A model generated the notes under the pieces. The model did no database searches. It was not told the DNA's origin and was given only the letters and a program-made list of their open reading frames with translations. Source: Helianthus annuus (lineage: Eukaryota > Streptophyta > Magnoliopsida > Asterales > Asteraceae). Taken from it: 64,000 nt of DNA. This document shows positions 35,641 through 48,170 of the stretch, in pieces (position 1 is the stretch's first letter; each line of letters starts with the position of its first letter). Position numbers and translations under genes: made by a program. Location: assembly GCF_002127325.2 (NCBI RefSeq), contig NC_035448.2:8766915-8830914 (forward strand), read 5' to 3'.

Positions 35641-38600
35641 ATCAGAGAGTAAAAAAGGCGTAAGGTTCACAATGGTGTAAAACTAAAATGGGATATACCG
35701 GGCTAGGATTTGAGGTACAGGAACAAGGGCCAAACCAACCACCCAAGAATTGAATCGTCGAGCGAAAACACTTGACAACCTCCTGGAAGCAGCTTTTCTT
35801 GCCACCAGACCTTTCTCCATCAATTAGGAATTTGATGCCGTCACTAAACACATTCCTTAAATTGTAGCCATTTTTAGAGTGTTTACGTTTTGGTGTCTAA
35901 TCCGCATATATATCACCATTACTCTTGATTTTCTTGACTGTATATCTCTTAAATGTCAACATATACACGTGTGATTTAGTTTACAAAGATTTTTCAATGC
36001 CGAAAATCTCGATCAGAGAGTAAAAATGGCGTAAGGTTCACAACGGTTTAAAACTAAAATGGGATATATACCGGGCTAGGATTCGAGTTACAGGAACAAG
36101 GGCACAAACAAACCACCCAAGAATGGAATCATCAAGCGAAAACACTTGACAACCTCCTGGAAGCAGCTTTTCTTGCCACCAGACCTTTCTCCATCAATTA
36201 GGAATCTGATGCCGTCACTAAACATATTCCTTAAATTATAGCCATTTTTTGAGTGTTTATGTTTTGGTGTCTAATCCGCAAATATATCACCATTGCTCTT
36301 GATTTTCTTGACTGTATATCTTTTAAATGTTAACATATACATGTGTGATTTAGTTTACGAAGATTTTTCAATGCCAAGAACCTCGATCAGAGAGTAAAAA
36401 CGGCATAAGGTTCACAATGGTGTAAAACTACAATGGGATATACCGGGCTAGGATTCGAGTTACAGGAACAAGGGCCAAACCAACCACCCAAGAATGGAAT
36501 CGTCGAGCGAAAACACTTGACAACCTCCTGGAAGCAGCTTTTCTTGCCACCAGAGCTTTCTCCATCATTTAGGAATCTGATGCCGTCACTAAACACATTC
36601 CTTAAATTGTAGCCATTTTTTTAGTGTATATTTTTTTGTGTCTAATCCGCATTTATATCACTATTGCTATTAATTTTCTTGACTGTATATCTCTTAAATG
36701 TCAACATATACACATGTGATTTAGTTTACGAAGATTTTTCAATGCAGAGAACCTCGATCAGAGAGTAAAAAGGGTGTAAGGTCACAATGGTGTAAAACTA
36801 AAATGGGATATACCGGGCTAGGATTCGAGTTACAGGAACAAGGGCCAAACGAACCACCCAAAAATGGAATCGTCGAGCGAAAACACTTGACAACCTCCTG
36901 GAGGCAACTTTTCTAGCCACCAGACCTCTCTCTATCAATTTGGAATCTGATGCCGTCACTAAACACATTCCTTAAATTGTAGCCATTTTTTGAGCGTTTA
37001 TTTTTTGGTGTCTAATCCGCATATATATCACCATTGCTCTTGATTTTTTTGACTGTATATCTCTTAAATGTCAACATATACACGTGTGATTTAGTTTACG
37101 AAGATTTTTCAATGCCGAGAATCTCGATCAGAGAGTAAAAAAGGTGTAAGGTTCACAATGGTGTAAAACTAAAATGGGATATACCGGGCTAGGATTTGAG
37201 GTACAGGAACAAGGGCCAAACTAACCACCCAAGAATGGAATCGTCGAGCGAAAACACTTGACAACCTTCTGGAAGCAGCTTTTCTTGCCACCAGACCTTC
37301 TCCATCAGTTAGGAATTTGATGCCGTCACTAAACACAATCCTTAAATTGTCGCCATTTTTTGAGTGTTTATTTTTTGGTGTCTAATCCGCATATATATCA
37401 CCATTACTCTTGATTTTCTTTACTGTATATCTCTTAAATGTCAACATATACACGTGTGATTTAGTTTACAAAGATTTTTCAATGCCGAAAATCTCGATCA
37501 GAGAGTAAAAAAGACGTAAGGTTCACAACGGTTTAAAACTAAAATGGGATATATACCGGGCTAGTATTCGAGTTACAGGAACAAGGGCACAAACCAACCA
37601 CCCAATAATGGAATCGTCGAGCGAAAACACTTGACAACCTCCTGGAAGCAGCTTTTCTTGCCAACAGACCTTTCTCCATCAATTAGGAATCTGATGTCGT
37701 CACTAAGCATATTCCTTAAATTGTAGCCATTTTTTGAGTGTTTATTTTTTGGTGTCTAATCCGCATATATATCACCATTGATCTTGATTTTCTTGACTGT
37801 ATATCTCTTAATTGTTAACATATACATGTGTGATTTAGTTTACGAAGATTTTTCAATGCCGAGAACCTCGATCAGAGACTGAAAACGGCATAAGGTTCAC
37901 AATGGTGTCAAACTAAAATGGGATATACCGGGCTAGGATTCGAGTTACAGGAACAAGGGCCAGACCAACCACCCAAGAATGGAATCGTCGAGCGAAAACA
38001 CTTGACAACCTCCTGGAAGCAGCTTTTCTTGCCACCAGAGCTTTCTCCATCATTTAGGAATCTGATGCCGTCACTAAACACATTCCTTAAATTGTAGCCA
38101 TTTTTTGAGTGTTTATTTTTTGTGTCTAATCCGCATTTATATCACTATTGCTATTAAGTTTCTTGAATGTATATCTCTTAAATGTCAACATATACACATG
38201 CGATTTAGTTTACGAATATTTTTCATTGCAGAGAACCTCGATCAGAGAGTAAAAAGGGCGTAAGGTCACAATGGTGTAAAACTAAAATGGGATATACCGG
38301 GCTAGGATTCGAGTTACAGGAACAAGGGCCAAACGAACCACCCAAAAATGGAATCGTCGAGCGAAAACACTTGACAACCTCCTAGAGGCAGCTTTTCTAG
38401 CCACCAGACCTCTCTCCATCAATTAGGAATCTGATGCCGTCACTAAACACATTCCTTAAATTGTATCCATTTTTTGAGCGTTTATTTTTTGGTGTCTAAT
38501 CCGCATATATATCACCATTGCTCTTGATTTTCTTGACTGTATATCTCTTAAATGTCAACATATACACGTGTGATTTAGTTTACGAAAATTTTTCAATGCC

Positions 38601-40100
38601 GAGAATCTCGATCAGAGAGTAAAAAAGGCGTAAGGTTCACAATGGTGTAAAACTAAAATGGGATATACCGGGCTAGGATTTGAGGTACAGGAACAAGGGC
38701 CACACCAACCACCCAAGAATGGAATCGTCGAGCGAAAACACTTGACAACCTCCTGGAAGCAGCTTTTCTTGTCACCAGACCTTTCTCCATCAATTAGGAA
38801 TGTGATGCCGTCACTAAACACATTCCTTAAATTGTAGCCATTTTTTGAGTGTTAATTTTTTTGGTGTCTAATACGCATATATATCACCATTACTCTTGAT
38901 TTTCTTGACGGTATATCTCTTAAATGTCAACATATACACGTGTGATTTAGTTTACGAAGATTTTTCAATGCCGAAAATCTCGATCAGAGAGTAAAAAATG
39001 CGTAAGGTTCACAACGGGTTAAAACTAAAATGGGATATATACCGGGCTAGGATTCGAGTTACAGGAACAAGGGCACAAACCAACCACACAAGAATGGAAT
39101 CGTCGAGCGAAAACACTTGACAACCTCCTGGAAGCAGCTTTTCTTGCCACCTGACCTTTCTCCATCAATTAGGAATCTGATGCCGTCACTAAACATATTC
39201 CTTAAATTGTAGCCATTTTTTGAGTGTTTATTTTTTGGTGTCTAATCCGCAAATATATCACCATTGCTCTTGATTTTCTTGACTGTATATCTCTTAAATG
39301 TTAACTTATATACATGTGTGATTTAGTTTACAAAGATTTTTCAATGCCGAGAACCTCGATCAGAGAGTAAAAACGGCATAAGGTTCACAATGGTGTAAAA
39401 CTAAAATGGGATATACCGCGCTAGGATTCGAGTTACAGGAACAAGGGCCAGACCAACCACCCAAGAATGGAATCGTCGAGCGAAAACACTTGACAACCTC
39501 CTGGAAGCAGCTTTTCTTGCCACCAGAGCTTTCTCCATCATTTAGGAATCTGATGCCGTCACTAAACACATTCCTTAAATTGTAGCCATGTTTTGAGTGT
39601 TTATTTTTTTGTGTGTAATCCACATTTATATCACTATTGCTATTAATTTTCTTGACTGTATATCTCTTAAATGTCAACATATACACATGTGATTTGGTTT
39701 ACGAAGATTTTTCAATGCAGAGAACCTCGATCAGAGAGTAAAAAGGGCGTAAGGTCACAATGGTGTAAAACTAAAATGGGATATACCGGGCTAGGATTCG
39801 AGTTACAGGAAAAAGGGCCAAACGAACCACCCATAAATGGAATCGTCGAGCGAAAACACTTGACAACCTCCTGGAGGCAGCTTTCCTAGCCACCAGACCT
39901 CTCTCCATCAATTAGGAATCTGATGCCGTCACTAAACGCATTCCCTAAATTGTAGCCATTTTTTAGCGTTTATTTTTTAGTGTCTAATCCACATATATAT
40001 ATCACCATTGCTCTTGATTTTCTTGACTGTATATCTCTTAAATGTCAACATATACACGTGTGATTTAGTTTACAAAGATTTTTCAACGCCAAAAATCTCG
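35641..40100. repeat. Four-monomer higher-order repeat A-B-C-D, three copies
   Basis: Monomers fall into four types by shared variants. A has GATTTGAGGTACAGG; B has GGTTTAAAACT, GATATATACCGGG and GGGCACAAAC; C has AAAACGGCATAAGG and GGGCCAGACC; D has AAGGGYGTAAGGTCAC and CCAAACGAACC. They recur in the order A-B-C-D at 35641, 37127 and 38611, a period of 1,484-1,490 bp. This is higher-order repeat structure. Confidence 0.88.
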
Positions 40101-42703
40101 ATCAGAGAGTAAAAAAGGCGTAAGGTTCACAACGGTTTAAAACTAAAATGGGATATATACCGGGCTAGGATTCGAGTTACAGGAACAAGGGCACAAACCA
40201 ACCACCCAATAATGGAATCGTCAAGCGAAAACACTTGACAACCTCCTGGAAGCAGCTTTTCTTGCCACCAGACCTTTCTCCGTCAATTAGGAATCTGATG
40301 TCGTCACTAAGCATATTCCTTAAATTGTAGCCCTTTTTTGAGTGTTTATTTTTTCTTATCTAATCCGCATATATATCACCATTAATCTTGATTTTCTTAA
40401 CTGTATATCTCTTAACTGTTAACATATACATGTGTGATTTAGTTTACGAAGATTTTTCAATGCCGAGAACCTCGATCAGAGAGTGAAAACGGCATAAGGT
40501 TCACAATGGTGTCAAACTAAAATGGGATATACCGGGCTAGGATTCGAGTTACAGGAACAAGGGCCAGACCAACCACCCAAGAATGGAATCGTCGAGCGAA
40601 AACACTTGACAACCTCCTAGAAGCAGCTTTTCTTGCCACCAGAGCTTTCTCCATCATTTAGGAATCTGATGCCGTCACTAAACACATTCCTTAAATTGTA
40701 GCCATTTTTTGAGTGTTTATTTTTTGTGTCTAATCCGCATTTATATCACTATTGCTATTAATTTTCTTGACTGTATATCTCTTAAATGTCAACATATGCA
40801 CATGTGATTTGGTTTACGAAGATTTTTCAACGCAGAGACCTCGATCAGAGAGTAAAAAGGGCGTATGGTCACAATGGTGTAAAACTAAAATGGGATATAC
40901 CGGGCTAGGATTCGAGTTACAGGAACAAGGGCCAAACGAACCACCCAAAAATGGAATCGTCGAGCGAAAACACTTGACAACCTCCTGGAGGCAGCTTTTC
41001 TAGCCACCAGACCTCTCTCCATCAATTAGGAATCTGATGCCGTCACTAAACACATTCCTTAAATTGTAGCCATTTTTTGAGCGTTTATTTTTTGGTGTCT
41101 AATCCGCATATATATCACCATTGCTCTTGATTTTCTTGACTGTATATCTCTTAAATGTCAACATATACACGTGTGATTTAGTTTACGAAGATTTTTCAAT
41201 GCCGAGAATCTCGATCAGAGAGTAAAAAAGGCGTAAGGTTCACAATGGTGTAAAACTAAAATGGGATATACCGGGCTAGGATTTGAGGTACAGGAACAAG
41301 GGCCAAACCAACCACCCAAGAATGGAATCGTCGAGCGAAAACACTTAACAACCTCCTGGAAGCAGCTTTTCTTGTCACCAGACCTTTCTCCATCAATTAG
41401 GAATGTGATGCCGTCACTAAACACATTCCTTAAATTGTAGCCATTTTTTGAATGTTTATTTTTTGGTGTCTAATCCGCATATATATCACCATTACTCTTG
41501 ATTTTCTTGACTGTATATCTCTTAAATGTCAACATATACACGTGTGATTTAGTTTACGAAGATTTTTAGATGCCGAAAATCTCGATCAGAGAGTAAAAAA
41601 ATGCGTAAGGTTCACAACGGGTTAAAACTAAAATGGGATATATACCGGGCTAGGATTCGAGTTACAGGAACAAGGGCACAAACCAACCACACAAGAATGG
41701 AATCGTCGAGCGAAAACACTTGACAACCTCCTGGAAGCAGCTTTTCTTGCCACCAGACCTTTCTCCATCAATTAGGAATCTGATGCCGTCACTAAACATA
41801 TTCCTGAAATTGTAGCCATTTTTTGATTGTTTATTTTTTGGTGTCTAATCCGCAAGTATATCACCATTGCTCTTGATTTTCTTGACTGTATATCTCTTAA
41901 ATGTTAACATATATACATGTGTGATTTAGTTTACAAAGATTTTTCAATGCCGAGAACCTCGATCAGAGAGTAAAAACGGCATAAGGTTCACAATGGTGTA
42001 AAACTAAAATGGGATATACCGGGCTAGGATTCGAGTTACAGGAACAAGGGGCCAGACCAACCACCCAAGAATGGAATCGTCGAGCGAAAACACTTGACAA
42101 CCTCCTGGAAGCAGCTTTTCTTGCCACCAGAGCTTTCTCCATCATTTAAGAATCTGATGCCGTCACTAAACACATTCCTTAAATTGTAGCCATTTTTTGA
42201 GTGTTTATTTTTTTGTGTCTAATCCGCATTTATATCACTATTGCTATTAATTTTCTTGACTATATATCTCTTAAATGTCAACATATACACATGTGATTTG
42301 GTTTACGAAGATTTTTCAATGCAGAGAACCTCGATCAGAGAGTAAAAAGGGCGTAAGGTCACAATGGTGTAAAACTAAAATGGGATATACCGGGCTAGGA
42401 TTCGAGTTACAGGAACAAGGGCCAAACGAACCACCCATAAATGGAATCGTCGATCGAAAACACTTGACAACCTCCTGGAGGCAGCTTTTCTAGCCACCAG
42501 ACCTCTCTCCATCAATTAGGAATCTGATGCCGTCACTAAACACATTCCCTAAATTGTAGCCATTTTTTAGCGTTTATTTTTTTAGTGTCTAATCCGCATA
42601 TATATCACCATTGCTCTTGATTTTCTTGATTGTATATCTCTTAAATGTCAACATATACACGTGTGATTTAGTTTATGAAGATTTTTCAATGCCGAGAATC
42701 TCG
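37497..42703. repeat. Seven-monomer tandem duplication, 2,603 bp
   Basis: Landmarks from 37497 onward recur 2,602-2,604 bp later (37497/40101, 37871/40475, 38241/40844, 38611/41214, 38983/41585, 39359/41962, 39730/42334). Variants match within pairs. The second copy begins with a B monomer directly after D, so type A is missing at the junction, consistent with an out-of-register exchange. Confidence 0.85.
39360..39686 (-). other. Representative satellite open frame (108 aa)
   Basis: The minus strand of many monomers carries the same open frame, ending VLHHCEPYAFFTL or close, usually 69 codons from MFSDGIRFL. Complete 69-codon copies lie at 35642, 36387, 38612, 41215, 52064, 53814, 54185, 57199 and 57932. 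This copy extends upstream to 108 codons with MYMLTFKRYTVKKI. I recognise no family, signal peptide or domain. In the diverged copy at 54185 about nine residues change for about fourteen base changes, which looks neutral. Most likely it is an open frame maintained by monomer similarity. Confidence 0.3.
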
Positions 42704-45644
42704 ATCAGAGAGTAAAAATGGCGTAAGGTTCACAACGGTTTAAAACTACAATGGGATATATACCGGGCTAGGATTCGAGTTACAGTAACAAGGGCACAAA
42801 CCAACCACCCAAGAATTGAATCGTCGAGCGAAACACTTGACAACTCCTGGAAGCAGCTTTTCTTGCCACCAGACCTTTCTCCATCAATTAAGAATCTGAT
42901 GCCGTCACTAAACATATTCCTTAAATTGTAGCCATTTTTTGAGTGTTTATTTTTTGGTGTCTAATCCGCAAATATATCACCATTGCTCTTGATTTTCTTG
43001 ACTGTATATCTCTTAAATGTTAACATATACATGTGTGATTTAGTTTACGAAGATTTTTCAATGCCGAGAACCTCGATCAGAGAGTAAAAACGGCATAAGG
43101 TTCACAATGGTGTAAAACTAAAATGGGATATACCGGGCTAGGATTCGAAACAAGGGCCAGGCCAACCACCCAAAAATGGAATCGTCGAGCGAAAACACTT
43201 GACAACCTCCTGGAAGCAGCTTTTCTTGCCACCAGACCTTTCTCCATCAATTAGGAATCTGATGCCGTCATTAAACATATTCCTTAAATTGTAGCCATTT
43301 TTTGAGTGTTTATTTTTTTGTGTCTAATCCGCATTTATATCACTATTGCTATTAATTTTCTTGACTGTATATCTCTTAAATGTCAACATATACACATGTG
43401 ATTTAGTTTACGAAGATTTTTCAATGCAGAGGACCTCGATCAGAGAGTAAAAAGGGCGTAAGGTCACAATGGTGTAAAACTAAAATGGGATATACCGGGC
43501 TAGGATTCGAGTTAGAGGAACAAGGGCACAAACCAACCACCTAAGAATGGAATCGTCGAGTGAAAACACTTGACAACCTCCTGGAAGCACCTTTTCTTGC
43601 CACCAGACCCTTCTCTATCAATTAGGAATCTGATGCCGTCACTAAACATATTCCTTAAATTGTAGCCATTTTTTGAGTGTTTATTTTTTGGTGTCCAATC
43701 CGCAAATATATCACCATTGCTCTTGATGTTCATGACTGTATATCTCTTAAATGTTAACATATACATGTGTGATTTTGTTTAAGAAGATTTTTCAATGCCG
43801 AGAACCTCGATCAGAGAGTACAAACGGCATAAGGTTCACAATGGTGTAAAACTAAAATGGGATATACCGGGCTAGGATTCGAGTTACAGGAACAAGGGGC
43901 CAGACCAACCACCCAAGAATGGAATCGTCGAGCGAAAACACTTGACAACCTCCTGGAAGCAGCTTTTCTTGCCACCAGAGCTTTCTCCATCATTTAAGAA
44001 TCTGATGCCGTCACTAAACACATTCCTTAAATTGTAGCCATTTTTTGAGTGTTTATTTTTTTGTGTCTAATCCGCATTTATATCACTATTGCTATTAATT
44101 TTCTTGACTATATATCTCTTAAATGTCAACATATACACATGTGATTTGGTTTACGAAGATTTTTCAATGCAGAGAACCTCGATCAGAGAGTAAAAAGGGC
44201 GTAAGGTCACAATGGTGTAAAACTAAAATGGGATATACCGGGCTAGGATTCGAGTTACAGGAACAAGGGCCAAACGAACCACCCATAAATGGAATCGTCG
44301 AGCGAAAACACTTGACAACCTCCTGGAGGCAGCTTTTCTAGCCACCAGACCTCTCTCCATCAATTAGGAATCTGATGCCGTCACTAAACGCATTCCCTAA
44401 ATTGTAGCCATTTTTTAGCGTTTATTTTTTTAGTGTCTAATCCGCATATATATCACCATTGCTCTTGATTTTCTTGATTGTATATCTCTTAAATGTCAAC
44501 ATATACACGTGTGATTTAGTTTATGAAGATTTTTCAATGCCGAGAATCTCGATCAGAGAGTAAAAATGGCGTAAGGTTCACAACGGTTTAAAACTACAAT
44601 GGGATATATACCGGGCTAGGATTCGAGTTACAGTAACAAGGGCACAAACCAACCACCCAAGAATTGAATCGTCGAGCGAAACACTTGACAACTCCTGGAA
44701 GCAGCTTTTCTTGCCACCAGACCTTTCTCCATCAATTAAGAATCTGATGCCGTCACTAAACATATTCCTTAAATTGTAGCCATTTTTTGAGTGTTTATTT
44801 TTTGGTGTCTAATCCGCAAATATATCACCATTGCTCTTGATTTTCTTGACTGTATATCTCTTAAATGTTAACATATACATGTGTGATTTAGTTTACGAAG
44901 ATTTTTCAATGCCGAGAACCTCGACCAGAGAGTAAAAACGGCATAAGGTTCACAATGGTGTAAAACTAAAATGGGATATACCGGGCTAGGATTCGAAACA
45001 AGGGCCAGGCCAACCACCCAAAAATGGAATCGTCGAGCGAAAACACTTGACAACCTCCTGGAAGCAGCTTTTCTTGCCACCAGACCTTTCTCCATCAATT
45101 AGGAATCTGATGCCGTCATTAAACATATTCCTTAAATTGTAGCCATTTTTTGAGTGTTTATTTTTTTGTGTCTAATCCGCATTTATATCACTATTGCTAT
45201 TAATTTTCTTGACTGTATATCTCTTAAATGTCAACATATACACATGTGATTTAGTTTACGAAGATTTTTCAATGCAGAGGACCTCGATCAGAGAGTAAAA
45301 AGGGCGTAAGGTCACAATGGTGTAAAACTAAAATGGGATATACCGGGCTAGGATTCGAGTTAGAGGAACAAGGGCACAAACCAACCACCAAGAATGGAAT
45401 CGTCGAGAAAACACTTGACAACCTCTGGAAGCAGCTTTTCTTGCCACCAGACCTTTCTCCTCAATTAGGATTGATGCGTCTAATCCTTAAATTGTACCTT
45501 TTTTGATTTTATTTTTTGGTGTCTAATTCGCATATATATCACCATTGCTCTTGATTTTCTTGACGTATATCTCATAAATGTCAACATATACACGTGTGAT
45601 TTAGTTTACGAAGAATTTTCAATGCTGAGAGAACCTCAAACCAG
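41962..45644. repeat. Five-monomer tandem duplication, 1,848 bp
   Basis: Five landmarks at 41962, 42334, 42704, 43076 and 43439 each recur exactly 1,848 bp later (43810, 44182, 44552, 44924, 45287). They share rare marks, including a 9-bp loss at about 43148 and 44997, and a monomer that is D-like at its start and B-like later. Exact spacing and few differences make this the youngest duplication in the block. Confidence 0.9.
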
Positions 45645-46121
45645 TGTAGGATCGTTTGTCGACCTGACGAGTCGTTCAGAAGAGAGTGCTTAGACTAATT
45701 CAGAGGCGGAATTCATTGAATTAGTCTTCGTAGAGCTGATTTCACTACTTAACGTCTCCTGTATTGATAAACTGTCAATTACAAGCTCTTGGAGACAACA
45801 CGGGAGCGCTTCGCCGTTACACCTTGAAAATACACACACATCTGCTACTGCTGGAACCGCTCATATGACCCTATTATAGGAGTCATGGGTCGCTTATATG
45901 GACAAGTCCATATGAGCGATCCAAACACTTACCACTCGAGCGATCCAACATCATGTCACTCGAGCGGTCCAGCATCTAAGCCATTCGAGCGATCCTATCA
46001 TCTAATTGGGTCATATAAGCGATCCTAAGTGTAATACAAGGTTCTCGTTTACTGTTCACAATACAAACAGCCCTGTCCTAAACTCGAACGAAGATGTAGT
46101 CGACAGACAACTGCACCAACA
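45645..46121 (-). repeat. 3' LTR of the gag-only element
   Basis: Begins TGTAGGATCG and ends TGCACCAACA on the plus strand, 477 bp. It contains GAGCGATCC or GAGCGGTCC words at 45920-46025 and the partly complementary CCGCTCATATG, so it can fold on itself. Confidence 0.92.
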
Positions 46122-46131
46122 GACTCCCCCT
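46122..46131 (-). promoter_or_regulatory. Polypurine tract
   Basis: Minus-strand AGGGGGAGTC directly adjoins the LTR start TGTTGGTGC. Further ACTCCCCCT words occur at 46289, 47600 and 47712 in the same region; their role is unknown. Confidence 0.75.
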
Positions 46132-48170
46132 TGAATGTTGACGGAATCTTCAGTGAGAGTCTTCAATCATTCACAGCTCTTCAATCTTGTTCGGTCTTCT
46201 TCAGGAACTCTGCCTGGAATCAAATCTTTTCAGAAATTCTTTCCTGAAACCATATGCCTGGATCTTTCTCTGGTTTTAACTTTCATCAGACTCCCCCTAT
46301 CATCATGCTGGGATCTCTGTCTGGAAATCGTTATCACCATTGAAATCAACTCCTGGCTTTCTCTGTTTAAGCTCTTCTCTGGTTCTGATGTGTCTCCTGG
46401 CTATCTGTAGCAACAGGATCAGAAACCTGCAAGACTCAGACACCCTATCACAATACAACACAATTATGATTCAACTTAATGAATCAACTAATCATTTGAT
46501 ATTTTTACAATTAAACATTGATTCACAAATTTGAAACATTCCAATTTCTGATTCAACCTAATGAATCGTTTTAAACATTTCAAACGACTTAACCAACGTG
46601 TCTGTTCATCATGTTTAGCCTTTGAGATTTTGAAAATCAGTTCTTCAACATCAGTTGTCGAAAATCTTTTTGGATTTTTCAAAATATGAAATGTAAAAGC
46701 AAAGACAGAAATTTAAACTCAAATCAAACATATTTTTGTGAATTTGTGCAAGAGGATCATATCAGTTTTTTGAAACACATCCCAAGCACCGTTAAGCTTC
46801 TAATCGTTTAAAGTTCTAAACGATTCACGTAGATTGACGATATAATTGTCCTCTTAAATTTTCATACAATTTTCAATCTATTCAGGATACTATTTAGGTG
46901 TTTTATGAACTTAGTTCAATTCATGTGTCCCACCTCTTGAATATACTCCCGTATCCAGAATCCCAATATTCAGTCTTACAGGTATGAATACTACAATGAT
47001 ATCTGTACATAAATTAGGGGAAAGATGCGAGAACTGAGGGATCTCAGGTCAGAACTTCCGTTCAGCAGAGAGATATCAGCTTCGACTTAGCAGTGTGTCC
47101 CCTTTAGAGGATCTTTTCAGCTACAACAGATGATTATCAATTTTATTGTCTAATCAGCTGAGGGCTTTATGCTATGTTTCAAGCATTTTGCGGAAAGTAT
47201 TAGCCAAGGACTAGGTCAGAACTACCGTTCAGCAGAAGTCCCGGAATAATACCCCAGACATCATAGAGTATAAACACCTAGTATATCAGAATACGAGACC
47301 TTTCAAACGAGATTTCAGGGGTTACCTATATATCCAAGTAGTGTTCCCCACAAATTTCACAAGTTTGAAATTTTAGGTTTATATCCCGAATAAATCTACT
47401 AAATGTACAAAAACCTATCGTCACATCATCAGTGAGACCATTTATCACATTTGGCATTACATTTCTTTAGCGTGCTGTGATAGTCCACTGATTTACTATC
47501 ATTTCCTCTTTTTTTCGCAACAAAACTCATTTTTTAAATTTTATTATGTTTTTGGCTTTTTCAAAATTTCTAATGTTTTTGGATTTTCTAAAAATTCTTA
47601 CTCCCCCTAAAATTCAAATACATCTAAAGAAAATTGAAAACAAACTGTACAGAACATGACAACTGATATCGAAACACTTAAACTCTCCATCCGTTTGGCT
47701 TAAACAATCAGAACTCCCCCTCACAACAAACTATTTTCCCATAATGATTTCAAAACACTCAAGTTTGTTTTAATCAGAATGGTTTTTCCGGAAAATAAGT
47801 TTAGTTGTTTTTATCTTTTATAAAATGGGGTTCAAATCATCACTTTGTTTACCAAATTCATGAATGATAATTAAATCAAGTCCAACTTAATGACCTTGAT
47901 TTAACCACTTGAAAGATCAACTGGTTCTTATTCTGAACCAATTACAACAACCACAAACATACAATCACTTGTAAGTTTATCAATTAAGCTTATCAAACCT
48001 GTTTTTCAACCAATTACCATCTTTTGGTTGAATTCTCAAGGTGCCGATTCCTACTCCTCGCTTACAAACCTGGGAGTTCCGGCAAGTCCTGCAACTTCAC
48101 AAACAGATTTAGAAAGATGCCGATTCATGATCCACAATACCATCTTGGGATCTCCGACAAGTCAGGTTTT
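46132..48170 (-). other. Non-coding region between gag and 3' LTR
   Basis: About 2 kb with no frame longer than 91 codons and no polymerase-type motif on either strand. In an autonomous relative the pol gene would occupy this position. Short repeats such as CAGAACTTCCGTTCAGCAG and CAGAACTACCGTTCAGCAG (near 47050 and 47217) are visible. Confidence 0.7.

Larger units (their letters stand above)
35419..45644. repeat. Satellite block 1: 370-bp monomer, about 27.6 copies
   Basis: The landmark GATCAGAGAGTAAAA recurs at 35641, 36012, 36386, 36757, 37127, 37497, 37871, 38241, 38611, 38983, 39359, 39730, 40101, 40475, 40844, 41214, 41585, 41962, 42334, 42704, 43076, 43439, 43810, 44182, 44552, 44924 and 45287. 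Spacing is mostly 369-377 bp, twice 363. Each monomer includes CCGGGCTAGGATTCGAG, a GCCACCAGACCTTTCTCC word, TATATATCACCATTGCTC and a near-palindromic ACACGTGT or ACATGTG site. The block starts abruptly in mid-monomer at the LTR edge 35418 and is cut at the right by a retrotransposon. Centromeric or subtelomeric location cannot be told from sequence alone. Confidence 0.97.

Noticed and set aside
39671..44341. Plus-strand 72-codon open frames recurring in the satellite (for example 39671, 42275 and 44123)
   Set aside because: They fall only in type D monomers and overlap the minus-strand frame. They are created by monomer identity, with no domain or independent support.
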